A stretch of DNA of 64,000 nt from positions 1 through 64,000 of the forward strand of contig JABDBL010000008.1 of assembly GCA_013288645.1 (NCBI GenBank), written 5' to 3'. The stretch's first letter is position 1; each line of letters starts with the position of its first letter. Below are positions 24,550-33,466 of this stretch, in pieces. A model generated the notes under the pieces. It did not search any database. It had not been told where the DNA came from and worked only from the letters and a program-made list of their open reading frames with translations. The position numbers and the translations under genes are program-made. Source of the DNA: Candidatus Melainabacteria bacterium. GTDB lineage: Bacteria; Cyanobacteriota; Vampirovibrionia; Obscuribacterales; Obscuribacteraceae.

Positions 24550-25779
24550 TTATACACGTCGATTGCAGGTGAAAATATGTTTTTCTATCTGTATTAATGG
24601 TTCACGCAGCTTTTCTACTTCCAGGACAACATAACCTTGTGTGGTATCACTTTTATCAATATGATTAGTTAGTCTACGGACAATGTAATCCGGCAACATT
24701 CTTGCAGCTATAGTTGTAAATGTTCTCCTTAAGGTGTGGATCTTAAAATCAAAGCCCGCTTGCTGTTTAACTAAAGTCAGATGGTGCCTTATATCTTTAA
24801 GATGTCCATCTTTACCGCGTCCGGGAAAAATATATTCATTTTCTTTCTGATCTTCGCGTCGTTTTAATAGCTGTAAGGCCGCACCAGTTAATGGCAAAGT
24901 ATGATCCCGCCTATTCTTTGTATCTTTAACCGTAAACATTTTCGCTGAAAAATCAACGTTATCCCATAGCAAGCCAGCTGCTTCTTCCTTCCGCAATCCA
25001 GTTAGTAAGGTAAATAGCAGATAATCAGAAACAATCGGATTTTCTAATTTTTTTACCGCAGCCAGCCAATCTTTAAGCTGATGATCATAGATAATATCTT
25101 GTCTAGGCAACAGGACATTCCACCGTTTAGTTTTTGAAAGACGTTTGACTGGGTTATTTAAAATCAGTGGCCTTCCATGATCTTCAAGATGGTTATCGTT
25201 AACATAGTTCAGAACCGCACGCAATATTCGCATCACGTGATTTGTCTGCCCAGGATGATGCTTACTAATTTCTTTATGGCAGTCATTTACCATAGTCGGT
25301 GTTATTTCAGTTATCGGCATACTTAGCCAATCAACTAAACATTTTTCAAAATCACAACGATATGAATACATTGTCGAAGGCTTTAGCTTCTTATTCTTTA
25401 CATAATCATCAAAAGCAATTTGCAGTGTTATTGATTGTCGCTTCTGTTCGGCTAAGCGCTGTTTTTTTGTTAGCTCATTTTTTGCCTGTTCTTCACGTTG
25501 CCTGTCATTTGGATTAATACCTTGTCGTATCTCAAGTAAATATTTGTGCGCAGCTTCCCTAGCTTGATTTACTGTCCAAGGATCGCCGTGCCTGCCAATA
25601 ATTACTTTTACTACTTTATTGCTGGCACCTTTTAGCTTAGCCCGCACCCGATATATTTTGCTAGCGTTAGTAACTACCAGCTGAAAGCCCGTAAGCAAAC
25701 CGTCGTGATATACTCCGGGTTGCTTTCTGGTTTCTACAAAAGTCTTTGATAATTTGGTTGGAATTGATGATTTACGCAA
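24550..25779 (-). CDS. Tyrosine recombinase / phage integrase
   Basis: About 409 residues from a TTG at 25779; the frame is open to a GTG at 25803, but that stretch is read from the interrupted host gene. The N-terminal arm domain has GVYHDGLLTGFQLVV and VIIGRHGDPWTVNQAREAA, typical of DUF4102-type integrases. A SAM-like core-binding domain follows. The catalytic domain has TGLRKEEAAGLLWDNV (first Arg), HTLRRTFTTIAA (His-x-x-Arg), LTNHIDKSD (third His) and the Tyr nucleophile in TTQGYVVLE. It integrates the element; its 5' end lies at the junction with the broken gene, as expected when attP is just upstream of int. Confidence 0.92.
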   Translation of the reverse strand: MRKSSIPTKLSKTFVETRKQPGVYHDGLLTGFQLVVTNASKIYRVRAKLKGASNKVVKVIIGRHGDPWTVNQAREAAHKYLLEIRQGINPNDRQREEQAKNELTKKQRLAEQKRQSITLQIAFDDYVKNKKLKPSTMYSYRCDFEKCLVDWLSMPITEITPTMVNDCHKEISKHHPGQTNHVMRILRAVLNYVNDNHLEDHGRPLILNNPVKRLSKTKRWNVLLPRQDIIYDHQLKDWLAAVKKLENPIVSDYLLFTLLTGLRKEEAAGLLWDNVDFSAKMFTVKDTKNRRDHTLPLTGAALQLLKRREDQKENEYIFPGRGKDGHLKDIRHHLTLVKQQAGFDFKIHTLRRTFTTIAARMLPDYIVRRLTNHIDKSDTTQGYVVLEVEKLREPLIQIEKHIFTCNRRV

Positions 25780-26123
25780 AATAAGACATAAGCGTCTGCA
25801 CAATCTTTAAATAGCTCTAAAGCTTTGCGAGCTAATTGTAATCGTCTCTTTCCTGAAGCATCCCAAGCTTCATAAACTAAATCTTCTGCTTCTTCTTTAA
25901 CCGACTTGCTTCTTGCAGCCAGGATTGTATTTCCTCCTCTAGACATGAAGGTATCCTGTAAGAATTGGTTGGCTTCTTCAATTGACTCGAATTGTTTATC
26001 GCTCATAGCTCTATGTATATCGGCAAATATTTTATCTATCCCTTGTGCGCTTGCTGGATTATTGTCTACAGAACTTGTGCGTTTAGATAATCTTTTTAAT
26101 TTACCTGTTTTAGACTTTGGCAT
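25734..26123 (-). pseudogene. Host gene of a TPR-type family, 5' part, interrupted at the integrase junction
   Basis: The 129-codon frame starts with a basic N-terminus and has IDKIFADIHRAM, then KSVKEEAEDLVYEAWDASGK and QLARKALELFKDCADAYVLF. I recall these blocks from a family of tetratricopeptide-like proteins in which DCADAYVLLAE continues into further repeats. Here the match stops at YVL, about 25776, and the following 14 codons are integrase sequence in another frame. The gene is therefore truncated by integration. Its C-terminal part was not found at the other end of the accessory region. The family recall should be checked. Confidence 0.55.
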
Positions 26124-26202
26124 TTGATATTCCTTTTAAATGAATCAGGATTGTTTAGGAAATAAAGAATAACTCTTCATTCTGTCACGCCGGCTTTGCA
26201 AT

Positions 26203-26712
26203 TTATACACCCTTGGGCCATTTGCGAGTTACTTCTAGAGCCTCACCCGTTTCCATAAGACTTTTGAGACTGGCAAGAATTTTTGGCCAGCCATATGATA
26301 CCCCGGCTATAAGTTTTGAGTCTTTACAATCAATTTCATGTGTAATAGCAAGTTTGACAGTATCGCCAATAGGCTCTAAATCAATAGCGCATGTCGAATA
26401 CCCCTCTGCCATAAATTCTGGCTTGAATTCATTACGCCATGTAAGAGCCAAGTGTTTCGGTTTTTCGATTTCTAAAATTTCGCCACTGTCACCCATGCGC
26501 CCGTCCGGAATCATCAGTTTCCACGACGAGCCAACTTTCCAGTCGCAATCTTGCCAGGTCTCGCACCAATAAAGTTTGGTAAATTCCGGCTTTGTCAGTG
26601 CCTTCCATAATTTTTCTTGCGTTGTGCGTATGTAAGTAACATAAACAAATCTTGAATTGTTTATTGAGCCTTTATTTTTAACAGATTCTCTTACGGTTGT
26701 AGCTTCAGGCAT
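26203..26712 (-). CDS. SRPBCC/AHSA1-domain protein
   Basis: 169 residues of the START-like activator-of-Hsp90-ATPase-homologue (AHSA1) type. It shows FVYVTYIRTTQEKLWKALT near residue 22, then FTKLYWCETWQDCDWKVGSS, GEILEIEKPKHLALTWR and a C-terminal helix GWPKILASLKSLMETG. These proteins bind small hydrophobic ligands in a helix-grip fold; bacterial members are often stress- or ArsR-linked. It lies between the interrupted TPR-like gene and ispG, and marks the right edge of the accessory region. Ligand unknown. Confidence 0.85.
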   Translation of the reverse strand: MPEATTVRESVKNKGSINNSRFVYVTYIRTTQEKLWKALTKPEFTKLYWCETWQDCDWKVGSSWKLMIPDGRMGDSGEILEIEKPKHLALTWRNEFKPEFMAEGYSTCAIDLEPIGDTVKLAITHEIDCKDSKLIAGVSYGWPKILASLKSLMETGEALEVTRKWPKGV

Positions 26713-26768
26713 TATGATTCTCCTCTTTCAGATGTTTGTTTGGGTCTCCGGATAGCCAAAATAATTAT

Positions 26769-28004
26769 CTAAACTAATGCAGCTGACTTCACCCCAAAAC
26801 GTTCTTCGACATAATTATCAACTAAATTAATGAAATCTTGCGCCAGCGTAGGACCGGCAAGTGTATTGAAATACTGACCATTGATAAATACGGGAGCTTT
26901 TGGTTCTTCGCCAACACCGGGTAAAGAAATACCTATATCAGCGTGCTTAGATTCACCAGGTCCATTTACTATGCAGCCCATAACCGCTACTTTCAGTTCT
27001 TCAAATCCTGGATAACGCTCTTGCCAAAGTTTTCGTCTTTCTTGTAAATGCTCTTCGATTTGTTTAGCTAATTCTTGAAAGACAGTACTTGTGGTGCGTC
27101 CACAACCCGGACAAGCAGTTACAGTGGCAGAAAATGATCGAAGATCTAGTGCTTGTAGAACTTGTTGACACACGGTAACCTCTTGTGTGCGTGCACCACC
27201 GGGCTCAGGTGTAAGACTGGCACGAATAGTATCACCGATGCCTTCGGTTAATAATAGAGATAAAGCAGCTGTTGATGAAACAATGCCTTTAGAAGACATA
27301 CCTGCTTCAGTTAATCCAAGATGTAATGCATAGTCACAGCTTTTAGCAAGCTCACGATAGATATCCACTAGCTGGTTTACTTGCGATACTTTAGCGCTTA
27401 GAACAATTTTGTTGTGAGCTAAGCCATATTCTTCTGCTAACTTGGCCGACCGCAACGCGCTTTCTACTACGGCCTGGTTTAATACAGTATCAGAGTCAGC
27501 AGGTTCTTTAGATTTTGCATTTTCATCCATCATTTCAGCCAGTAATTCTTGGTCTAGTGATCCCCAATTGACCCCTATACGCACTGGCTTTTGCCATTTG
27601 ATGGCTGCTTCAATCATTGTTTTGAAATTGATATCGTGCTTTTCGCCTTTGCCGACATTTCCTGGATTAATGCGGTATTTGGCTAAAGCAGAAGCACATT
27701 CGGGATATTCAGTAAGCAATAAATGTCCGTTATAGTGAAAGTCTCCCACTAGTGGCACATTGATTGATTTTTTCTCTAGTTGTTCAACAATTTTTGCTAC
27801 ACAAGCAGCTGCTTCTTTTGTATTGACTGTTATGCGAACAATTTCTGAACCAGCATTAACTAATTCTTCAATCTGTTTAACTGTACCTGCTACATCTTCG
27901 GTTGAAGTATTGGTCATTGATTGCACAACAATGGGGGCTTGCCCGCCAACGGGGACATTACCAATGTTTACGCAAGTGGATAGACGTCTTTTATTAACTG
28001 GCAT
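26769..28004 (-). CDS. ispG: 4-hydroxy-3-methylbut-2-enyl diphosphate synthase
   Basis: 411 residues. The N-terminal TIM barrel has [20 protein letters not shown] and [10 protein letters not shown]; the C-terminal domain binds 4Fe-4S through CPGCGR and the cysteine in [13 protein letters not shown]. It converts MEcPP to HMBPP, the penultimate step of the MEP isoprenoid pathway. The length matches the direct cyanobacterial/bacterial type without the plant-like insert. Other MEP genes are not adjacent. The downstream intervals (26713-26768 and 28005-28083) are short and show nothing notable. Confidence 0.96.
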   Translation of the reverse strand: MPVNKRRLSTCVNIGNVPVGGQAPIVVQSMTNTSTEDVAGTVKQIEELVNAGSEIVRITVNTKEAAACVAKIVEQLEKKSINVPLVGDFHYNGHLLLTEYPECASALAKYRINPGNVGKGEKHDINFKTMIEAAIKWQKPVRIGVNWGSLDQELLAEMMDENAKSKEPADSDTVLNQAVVESALRSAKLAEEYGLAHNKIVLSAKVSQVNQLVDIYRELAKSCDYALHLGLTEAGMSSKGIVSSTAALSLLLTEGIGDTIRASLTPEPGGARTQEVTVCQQVLQALDLRSFSATVTACPGCGRTTSTVFQELAKQIEEHLQERRKLWQERYPGFEELKVAVMGCIVNGPGESKHADIGISLPGVGEEPKAPVFINGQYFNTLAGPTLAQDFINLVDNYVEERFGVKSAALV

Positions 28005-28083
28005 AAATATTTGCTAGTTGAGGATTGAAACTAGCTCATTTTACCAGAAATTAGATATATTCCCTATATTTAGAAGCTTTGTT

Positions 28084-28599
28084 TTAGTCGACTTCTAAGT
28101 TTGTTTTTTCTAACCATAAATCAGGGTGTCTTTCGCGAAAGCTATATATTTTATCTGTCGAGAGATCACAGCCCAAAATCAAATGATCGATCAACAATAC
28201 ACCAAGCAATTTACTAGCCTTTATTAGCTGTCTGGTTGTTATATAGTCTTCTTGACTGGGAGAAATAATCGAGCCTGAGGGATGGTTGTGACAAACAATG
28301 ACCGCGAAACTATTAGCTAATAGAGCGCCTTTAAACACTTCTCTTGGGTGTATCAAACTTTCAGTTAGCGTACCGTGTGCAATTTCATTGACGCCTATTA
28401 CTTCGTGTTTAACGTTCAAATGCAAAGCAATAAAGTACTCTTCTGCAGCTAAAGATAGAGGAGTCAATAGCTGTATAGCGTCATTTGGTTTGGATATCTT
28501 GACTGGTTTAAAACGATTGTTTCGTTCTTTAACCATACAAAGTGTGAAAGTTGGTATAGGATAGCTCAGCTTGCGGAGCAAGGTTTTTGGTTTCATCAT
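28084..28599 (-). CDS. radC: RadC-like JAB/MPN domain protein (DUF2466), short form
   Basis: 171 residues consisting mainly of the C-terminal JAMM domain: EEYFIALHLNVKHEVIGVNE, HPREVFKGALLANSFAVIVC, the metal motif HNHPSGSIISPSQED, and LLIDHLILG. The N-terminal UPF0758 helix-hairpin-helix part is missing, as in many mobile-element RadC proteins. The biochemical function of bacterial RadC remains unsettled; a deubiquitinase-like zinc hydrolase is inferred from the fold. It is divergent from the TOPRIM gene with 134 bp between starts, which may be a shared control region. Confidence 0.88.
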   Translation of the reverse strand: MMKPKTLLRKLSYPIPTFTLCMVKERNNRFKPVKISKPNDAIQLLTPLSLAAEEYFIALHLNVKHEVIGVNEIAHGTLTESLIHPREVFKGALLANSFAVIVCHNHPSGSIISPSQEDYITTRQLIKASKLLGVLLIDHLILGCDLSTDKIYSFRERHPDLWLEKTNLEVD

Positions 28600-28733
28600 A
28601 TATTGTCCTAGGGTTTGTCCATTTATGGGATTTACTATTAATTACGGTAGCTGTGCAAATAAGTTCATTTTTTGCACCAAAAACTGCTCTTTTATCGGTT
28701 TATAAGCCATTCTGAGAATGTTAGAATAAGCGC

Positions 28734-29873
28734 GTGGTTAGTAAATTACCTTTTAGCTTGAAAAGCAGAGTATTAGACAATTTATGGTCTTTTTATCAGA
28801 GGTTTCTTGTTTTTGAAGAGCCTGCTCGAAAGTGGTTGCATATTATTAGAGCCGCTAATCAAGGCGGCTATGCTGACTTTTTGACTCAATCAGGAAGTTT
28901 TGATACAGTCCAAGATAAGTCTAAAAATAGCATTTCGAGTCGTTTAGTAAATGTCTTATTGGCTTACGAAGAAGCTAGGCGTTTTCAAACAAGTATATTG
29001 CAGCAGCTAAAGGACTTGAATTTAGAAAAATACTTGCCTGCCAGGCGAATTGACTATTGGCAAAAGGTGTCACAAGTTGATCGATATTTAGCGCAGTGGT
29101 TAACATTGGCAGAAATATATTGGCCTGATAAGGCTGCGATCATAGCTTTGAGCGATCAAGACAGCCGTTTAGAATTCTTGAGATATTCGTGGCAAACCTT
29201 TGAAAATGTCAAAAATCAAAATGTAAGAAAAGATTGGCATCAGTCAATCAAATTATTTCAGAAGTGCTTGTCTTTATACAGAAGCAAACTACCGGCAGAT
29301 TTTTTGCCAAGAGCAATAGTCTTGGTAGAAGGTCTTACTGAGCAAGTCTTATTGCCCTGTTTTGCTGCCAGTTGTGGTCTCGATTTACTAGGCAAAGGGG
29401 TTATGATTGTCCCTGCCGGTGGTGCCAATAAAATAGTACGTAAATATATTTATTGGAAAGAAAGGGTAAATTTATCTATTTTTTGCCTGTTTGATGCAGA
29501 TGCAATAAATTTGGCAAATTCGATTTTACCGGGTCTTAGAGAATCTGATAATATTTATATACTCTCTGATGGCGAGATAGAAGATCTGATGCGATTAGAT
29601 TTTTTAGTTGATAGAGTGAATAGCTACCTTGCTGAGGATCCTTTATTTGATAAAAGCAAGTCAGTTTCTGTCGACGATTTTGTCACTGCTGAAAAGCGCA
29701 CCCTTATACTAGATAAAATTTGGCGACAAAGAGAATTAGGCAAATTTGAAAAAGTTAAGTTTGCCCAATTTATTGCTAATCAATCCTCTAAAATGGACTG
29801 TAAATTTCTATCTGATGGTGGAAAGAATATGTTAAGCGAATTAGCCAAATCCATTGGTGTTACAAGCAAATAA
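28734..29873 (+). CDS. Free-standing OLD-type TOPRIM protein
   Basis: 379 residues from a GTG. Residues 1-190 are helical without a recognised domain. A TOPRIM fold follows: IVLVEGLTEQVLLPCFA carries Glu199 of the first motif, then GVMIVPAGGANKIV, and the DxD in CLFDADAINL (Asp254, Asp256). VEGxTE at the start of the TOPRIM is typical of OLD-family nucleases, which normally have an N-terminal ABC ATPase; here no Walker motif is present. It may be a metal-dependent nuclease acting with another subunit. The next gene starts right after its stop (TAAATG), so they are coupled. Confidence 0.65.
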   Translation: MVSKLPFSLKSRVLDNLWSFYQRFLVFEEPARKWLHIIRAANQGGYADFLTQSGSFDTVQDKSKNSISSRLVNVLLAYEEARRFQTSILQQLKDLNLEKYLPARRIDYWQKVSQVDRYLAQWLTLAEIYWPDKAAIIALSDQDSRLEFLRYSWQTFENVKNQNVRKDWHQSIKLFQKCLSLYRSKLPADFLPRAIVLVEGLTEQVLLPCFAASCGLDLLGKGVMIVPAGGANKIVRKYIYWKERVNLSIFCLFDADAINLANSILPGLRESDNIYILSDGEIEDLMRLDFLVDRVNSYLAEDPLFDKSKSVSVDDFVTAEKRTLILDKIWRQRELGKFEKVKFAQFIANQSSKMDCKFLSDGGKNMLSELAKSIGVTSK

Positions 29874-30287
29874 ATGAGAAAACCTAGCAAAAGATCGACC
29901 ATTTTAGCGGCAGTTATTTGGATTATAAGTCTTATTCTTGCTTTTAGAATTCCCCCTTCAAGTAGTTTTATCTGGCTGCCGGATGCCTTGCTTTTACTGG
30001 GCTTCTACCCGCTATTTATAAGTACCAAGAGCCCTTGGTTGTGGTTTATTTTTGGTCTCATAGACACTTTCGTTGGATTTATGTTGTTGATAGTTCGCAG
30101 TGCGCCTAAAGAAGAACTAGTTCGCCTTCATGTGCTTGAAATAAATGCTCATATGCAAAGCTATCACCCTTATTATGTATGGACAATTATTGGTATTTTG
30201 TCCACAATAATCGGTCTAGCGCAATTGCAATTTAGATTATTTGTTTGGCTATATGGTTGTTTAATGAGACGAAAACAAAATCGATAG
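29874..30287 (+). CDS. Small membrane protein coupled to the TOPRIM gene
   Basis: 137 residues with four hydrophobic segments at about 9-25, 30-47, 54-74 and 101-127, a basic N-terminus (MRKPSKRS) and a basic C-terminus (RRKQNR). The start codon directly follows the TOPRIM stop with no gap, so translation is coupled. I do not recognise the family. The pairing with a nuclease-like protein recalls defence modules that pair a nucleic-acid sensor or cutter with a membrane effector, but it could equally be an ordinary neighbour. Convergent with the next gene. Confidence 0.55.
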   Translation: MRKPSKRSTILAAVIWIISLILAFRIPPSSSFIWLPDALLLLGFYPLFISTKSPWLWFIFGLIDTFVGFMLLIVRSAPKEELVRLHVLEINAHMQSYHPYYVWTIIGILSTIIGLAQLQFRLFVWLYGCLMRRKQNR

Positions 30288-30316
30288 CGAAGACTAGTAA
30301 TAAGGAGATAATAGAT

Positions 30317-30985
30317 TTAATACGGCTGTTGCTTGCTTTGCGTTAATTCAGTGTCAAGATCCATATCGTCGTTATCTTTCTTCTTAAAATGCTTAGCAGG
30401 CTTTATGTCCTTGTCCTTAACAGTTACCTTTGACTTGTTATTTTCGTCTCGCATTACTCGAGCCAGAAATTTTTTGTTGTTTTCCCAGTGCCTGGGTTTA
30501 GTTTTAGTAAGATTAACTATGCTATCCAGTCCTAACATCTTTTGATCATAATACTCTGACTTGTTATAAACAAATAGCCACTGTTTTACGAGAAAGTTAA
30601 ATAGCTTGGGATCTTTTTTATCTTTTTGCATTGCTAATTTCTTTTCTAATGTTTGCGCATATAAAATTCGAACATCCATGTCGAGAGGAGCTAGCTCAAC
30701 TGAACGCTGCAAAACAGTGAGTGCACGGTTAAGACTACCCTGTCTTAATGACTGCTCGCCCTCGATAGATAAAGCACCTGGTGTTAACGAGCCCAATTCG
30801 AGCAATTGCTCTGAACGAAGAACACCATTATCACTATTGCCTATGTCAGTAGTGTCCATAATATAGTCTGGAGTTTTTTGTTCTTCAGCACTTTTTTGAT
30901 CTTCAGCGAAAATCGGCACATTATTACTACCGACGCCGCCAATTGTCAGTAAAAGGCTAGTGATTATTATTGCGGTTTTATTCAT
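30317..30985 (-). CDS. Exported protein with TPR-like region
   Basis: 222 residues. A signal peptide occupies residues 1-28 (hydrophobic TAIIITSLLLTIGGVG, cleavage near IFAED). Residues ~72-125 look like one or two TPR units: LSIEGEQSLRQGSLNRALTV and VELAPLDMDVRILYAQTLEK. The C-terminus is lysine/aspartate-rich. It probably acts outside the inner membrane as a scaffold; no enzyme motif is seen. AAGGAG precedes the ATG by six bases. It is 22 bp upstream of rpe's stop-side neighbour on the same strand, following rpe. Confidence 0.65.
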   Translation of the reverse strand: MNKTAIIITSLLLTIGGVGSNNVPIFAEDQKSAEEQKTPDYIMDTTDIGNSDNGVLRSEQLLELGSLTPGALSIEGEQSLRQGSLNRALTVLQRSVELAPLDMDVRILYAQTLEKKLAMQKDKKDPKLFNFLVKQWLFVYNKSEYYDQKMLGLDSIVNLTKTKPRHWENNKKFLARVMRDENNKSKVTVKDKDIKPAKHFKKKDNDDMDLDTELTQSKQQPY

Positions 30986-31007
30986 ATTGCTCCTTAATAT
31001 GTTGTGC

Positions 31008-31670
31008 TTATTGTTGCGCGGCCTTTCGGAGATTGCTTATTGCCTCCTTTACATTAGCAGAGCCATAAATACTGCTACCGGCTACTAACACGTCAGCACC
31101 AGCGGCGGTGACTAGTTTAGCGGTTTCGCTATTGATACCACCATCTACCGAAATATGGATATCCTTTTTTCCTGCTTTTTCAAACATTTGTCGCAATTTA
31201 GAGATTTTTGGCAAAATAGCCGGAATAAATTTTTGTCCACCAAAACCCGGATTAACTGACATTATCAAAACCAAATCTAAATCATCCAACACATATTGTA
31301 ATGCTTCAGGAGGCGTGGCTGGGTTTAATGATACCCCCGCTTTCTTGCCCAATTTTCTAATGTGAGCCAAAGTTCTTTGCAAATGAACACATGCTTCAGT
31401 ATGGACTGTTATATATGATGCGCCCGCTTCAGCGAAGTCTTCTAGATATCGATCTGGATTAGTTATCATTAAATGTACATCCAAAGGTACAGTAGCAATT
31501 TTATTTAAGCAGCGAATTACAGGAAGTCCAATAGATATATTGGGTACAAAATGGCCATCCATTACATCCACGTGAATCCAGTCACAACCAGCCTTTTCTA
31601 CCTTTTCAATCTCTTGTGTGAGATTGGCAAAATCCGCTGAAAGAATTGATGGTGCAATAATTAATGACAT
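31008..31670 (-). CDS. rpe: Ribulose-phosphate 3-epimerase
   Basis: 220 residues, the normal length. It has IAPSILSADFANLTQEI at the N-terminus, the metal-binding WIHVDVMDGHFVPN and DVHLMI, HTEACVHLQ, SVNPGFGGQKFI and VDGGINSETA with the catalytic Asp. It interconverts ribulose-5-P and xylulose-5-P in the pentose phosphate pathway or Calvin cycle; no RuBisCO genes are near. It is transcribed with the exported TPR-like gene downstream. Divergent from the acyl-CoA dehydrogenase gene. Confidence 0.97.
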   Translation of the reverse strand: MSLIIAPSILSADFANLTQEIEKVEKAGCDWIHVDVMDGHFVPNISIGLPVIRCLNKIATVPLDVHLMITNPDRYLEDFAEAGASYITVHTEACVHLQRTLAHIRKLGKKAGVSLNPATPPEALQYVLDDLDLVLIMSVNPGFGGQKFIPAILPKISKLRQMFEKAGKKDIHISVDGGINSETAKLVTAAGADVLVAGSSIYGSANVKEAISNLRKAAQQ

Positions 31671-31791
31671 AAGTCTTAGTTACAATTAGAAAGACAATAA
31701 TAAAATAGAATTCTAGAGGCCAGCCCACTGTCCAATTATAGAAGAAAGCTTAGTGTTAAAAGTTCTTTTTGATATCCTCTTTAAAAATATT

Positions 31792-32961
31792 ATGTTGCCT
31801 ATATATGCATTAACGGCCGAACAAATAGAGATTCAAAGCTTAGCGCGCGATTTTGCAAGCAAAGAAATTTTGCCCAGTATTCAACGTTATGAACAGGAAT
31901 ATATAGAGCACAGCAATCTTTTAGATAAGATTTGTCAATCAGGATTGGTAAATACTCGCATTCCGGAAGAATTTGGCGGACTTGGCTTATCTTTGTTGGA
32001 AACATGTTTAATCGCTGAGGAATTTGCTTTTACTTGCAGTGGGATAAGCTCGACAGCAGAAGCTTCAGAGTTAGCAATAACACTTTTATTAGCAGCTGGC
32101 TCACAAGAACAGAAAAGTAAATATCTAACCGTGCTGACAAAGGAAAACGGTTTAGCCGGGATTGCTCTCACCAATAGTTGTGAAATCTCAAAGGGGGATC
32201 TTTCGGCTGAGGAAAAGGGAGGTGCAATAGTTCTAAACGGCTATTGTCCTCTCGTATTAAATGCGGCGTTTGCTCAGTGGTTGGTAGTGACTTGTCCTTT
32301 TACAGAGAAATCCAATGAACAAATAAATAAAAATGATTTATCAGTAAAGCTATCACATTTCATTGTCTCAAGAAATATTAAGGGGTTAAAGATATTAGAG
32401 CCAATTGTACAACTGGGGCGTAGGGCAGCTAATATCTGCCCGGTGCATTTTGATAAAGTAGAGTTGGAGCCAATGGCAAGAATTGATATGCCTGACTTGC
32501 AATGCTCCGATGATATTGCGCCTTTAAATATTATCAGTATAAGTCTTTCAATAAACGCTCCTATCATTAGCTCTGGCTGTTTAGGACTTGGAAATGCAGC
32601 ATTCGTACACGCAAAAAAATATGCGCAAGAGCGTGAGACATTTGGCATTCCCTTAGCTAAGCACCAGGCAATAGCATTTATGATGGCAGACATGAGAACT
32701 GATATAGAGGCAGCGCGTATGATGACATATACAGCTATTGAAAGTGTGAGTGCGGGAAGCAATAATCGTAAACTCGCGCTTAGCACTTTAATATTTGCTT
32801 TGGAAATGGCTGCTCGCGTTTCAAATGATGCGGTTCAAATTTTTGGTGCTTATGGATATACCAAGGATTATCCGGTTGAAAAACTTATGCGTGACGCAAA
32901 GACTTATCAAATGTTTTATGGCTCAGGTAGAAAAGAATTTTTAGCAGAAGCCTTAATTTAA
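31792..32961 (+). CDS. Acyl-CoA dehydrogenase family protein
   Basis: From the ATG at 31792 (a GTG at 31753 is possible) the product is 389 residues, the usual length. N-terminal LTAEQIEIQSLARDFASKE, RIPEEFGGLGLSLLETCL, the middle GIALTNSCEISKGD (FAD/substrate strand), and C-terminal AKKYAQERETFGIPLAKHQA and DAVQIFGAYGYTKDYPVEKL are typical. The catalytic Glu position near the C-terminus falls in YPVEKLMRDAKTYQMFYGSG. It likely feeds the EtfAB pair. The middle domain is less conserved than usual (SAEEKGGAIVLNG, no DGSDA block), so the substrate cannot be guessed. Confidence 0.9.
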   Translation: MLPIYALTAEQIEIQSLARDFASKEILPSIQRYEQEYIEHSNLLDKICQSGLVNTRIPEEFGGLGLSLLETCLIAEEFAFTCSGISSTAEASELAITLLLAAGSQEQKSKYLTVLTKENGLAGIALTNSCEISKGDLSAEEKGGAIVLNGYCPLVLNAAFAQWLVVTCPFTEKSNEQINKNDLSVKLSHFIVSRNIKGLKILEPIVQLGRRAANICPVHFDKVELEPMARIDMPDLQCSDDIAPLNIISISLSINAPIISSGCLGLGNAAFVHAKKYAQERETFGIPLAKHQAIAFMMADMRTDIEAARMMTYTAIESVSAGSNNRKLALSTLIFALEMAARVSNDAVQIFGAYGYTKDYPVEKLMRDAKTYQMFYGSGRKEFLAEALI

Positions 32962-32989
32962 AGCCCTTAGACTAGTATTATCGATTCTT

Positions 32990-33442
32990 CTATTTGCCTT
33001 TCACTTTGTTACTCTTATTCCTTTGTTGTCTTTTCTTATGTTGGTCAGGTTTATGCACTACATCTGCTTGCTGTTGAGTTTGCAATGGCCACTTATGAGG
33101 AAATTCAAAATGACGGTTTTTTATCCATGGAGTCACAACATTATTTATGTTGTCTGAGCCATAGAAGTCCAGGGCTTGTTTCGCTGCACAAAAGATGAGG
33201 GTGCCTGCAATTATACCGCCAATAGTAGCTTCAACAACTGGTTTTACACTTCTGTGAAATCGTAAGGATTTCTGTGGATCAATTTCATCCTCATAAAAAG
33301 GATCTTCTAGTCGCTGCGTCGCGTCAGTATTACGTGCAGTGGTACGGAGGTGTCCCATTTTATTGAGCTTACTATGACGTCCACAAACAACACAAAACTT
33401 TAGTTTGAGAACAGCACCGCAATAGGGACAAGAAGAACTCAT
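32990..33442 (-). CDS. Zinc-ribbon protein with one membrane segment
   Basis: 150 residues. The N-terminus has a two-CxxC ribbon (CPYCGAVLKLKFCVVCG, residues 5-21). A hydrophobic helix AIGGIIAGTLIFCAAKQAL-like segment lies at about 73-91, and the C-terminus is very basic (KKRQQRNKSNKVKGK). A membrane-tethered ribbon with a basic tail that could touch nucleic acid or phospholipid. No named family. The downstream acyl-CoA dehydrogenase is convergent. It follows the 72-residue coiled-coil gene by 24 bp on the same strand. Confidence 0.65.
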   Translation of the reverse strand: MSSSCPYCGAVLKLKFCVVCGRHSKLNKMGHLRTTARNTDATQRLEDPFYEDEIDPQKSLRFHRSVKPVVEATIGGIIAGTLIFCAAKQALDFYGSDNINNVVTPWIKNRHFEFPHKWPLQTQQQADVVHKPDQHKKRQQRNKSNKVKGK

Positions 33443-33466
33443 TTCAATTTCTGAGCCTATTTATTC

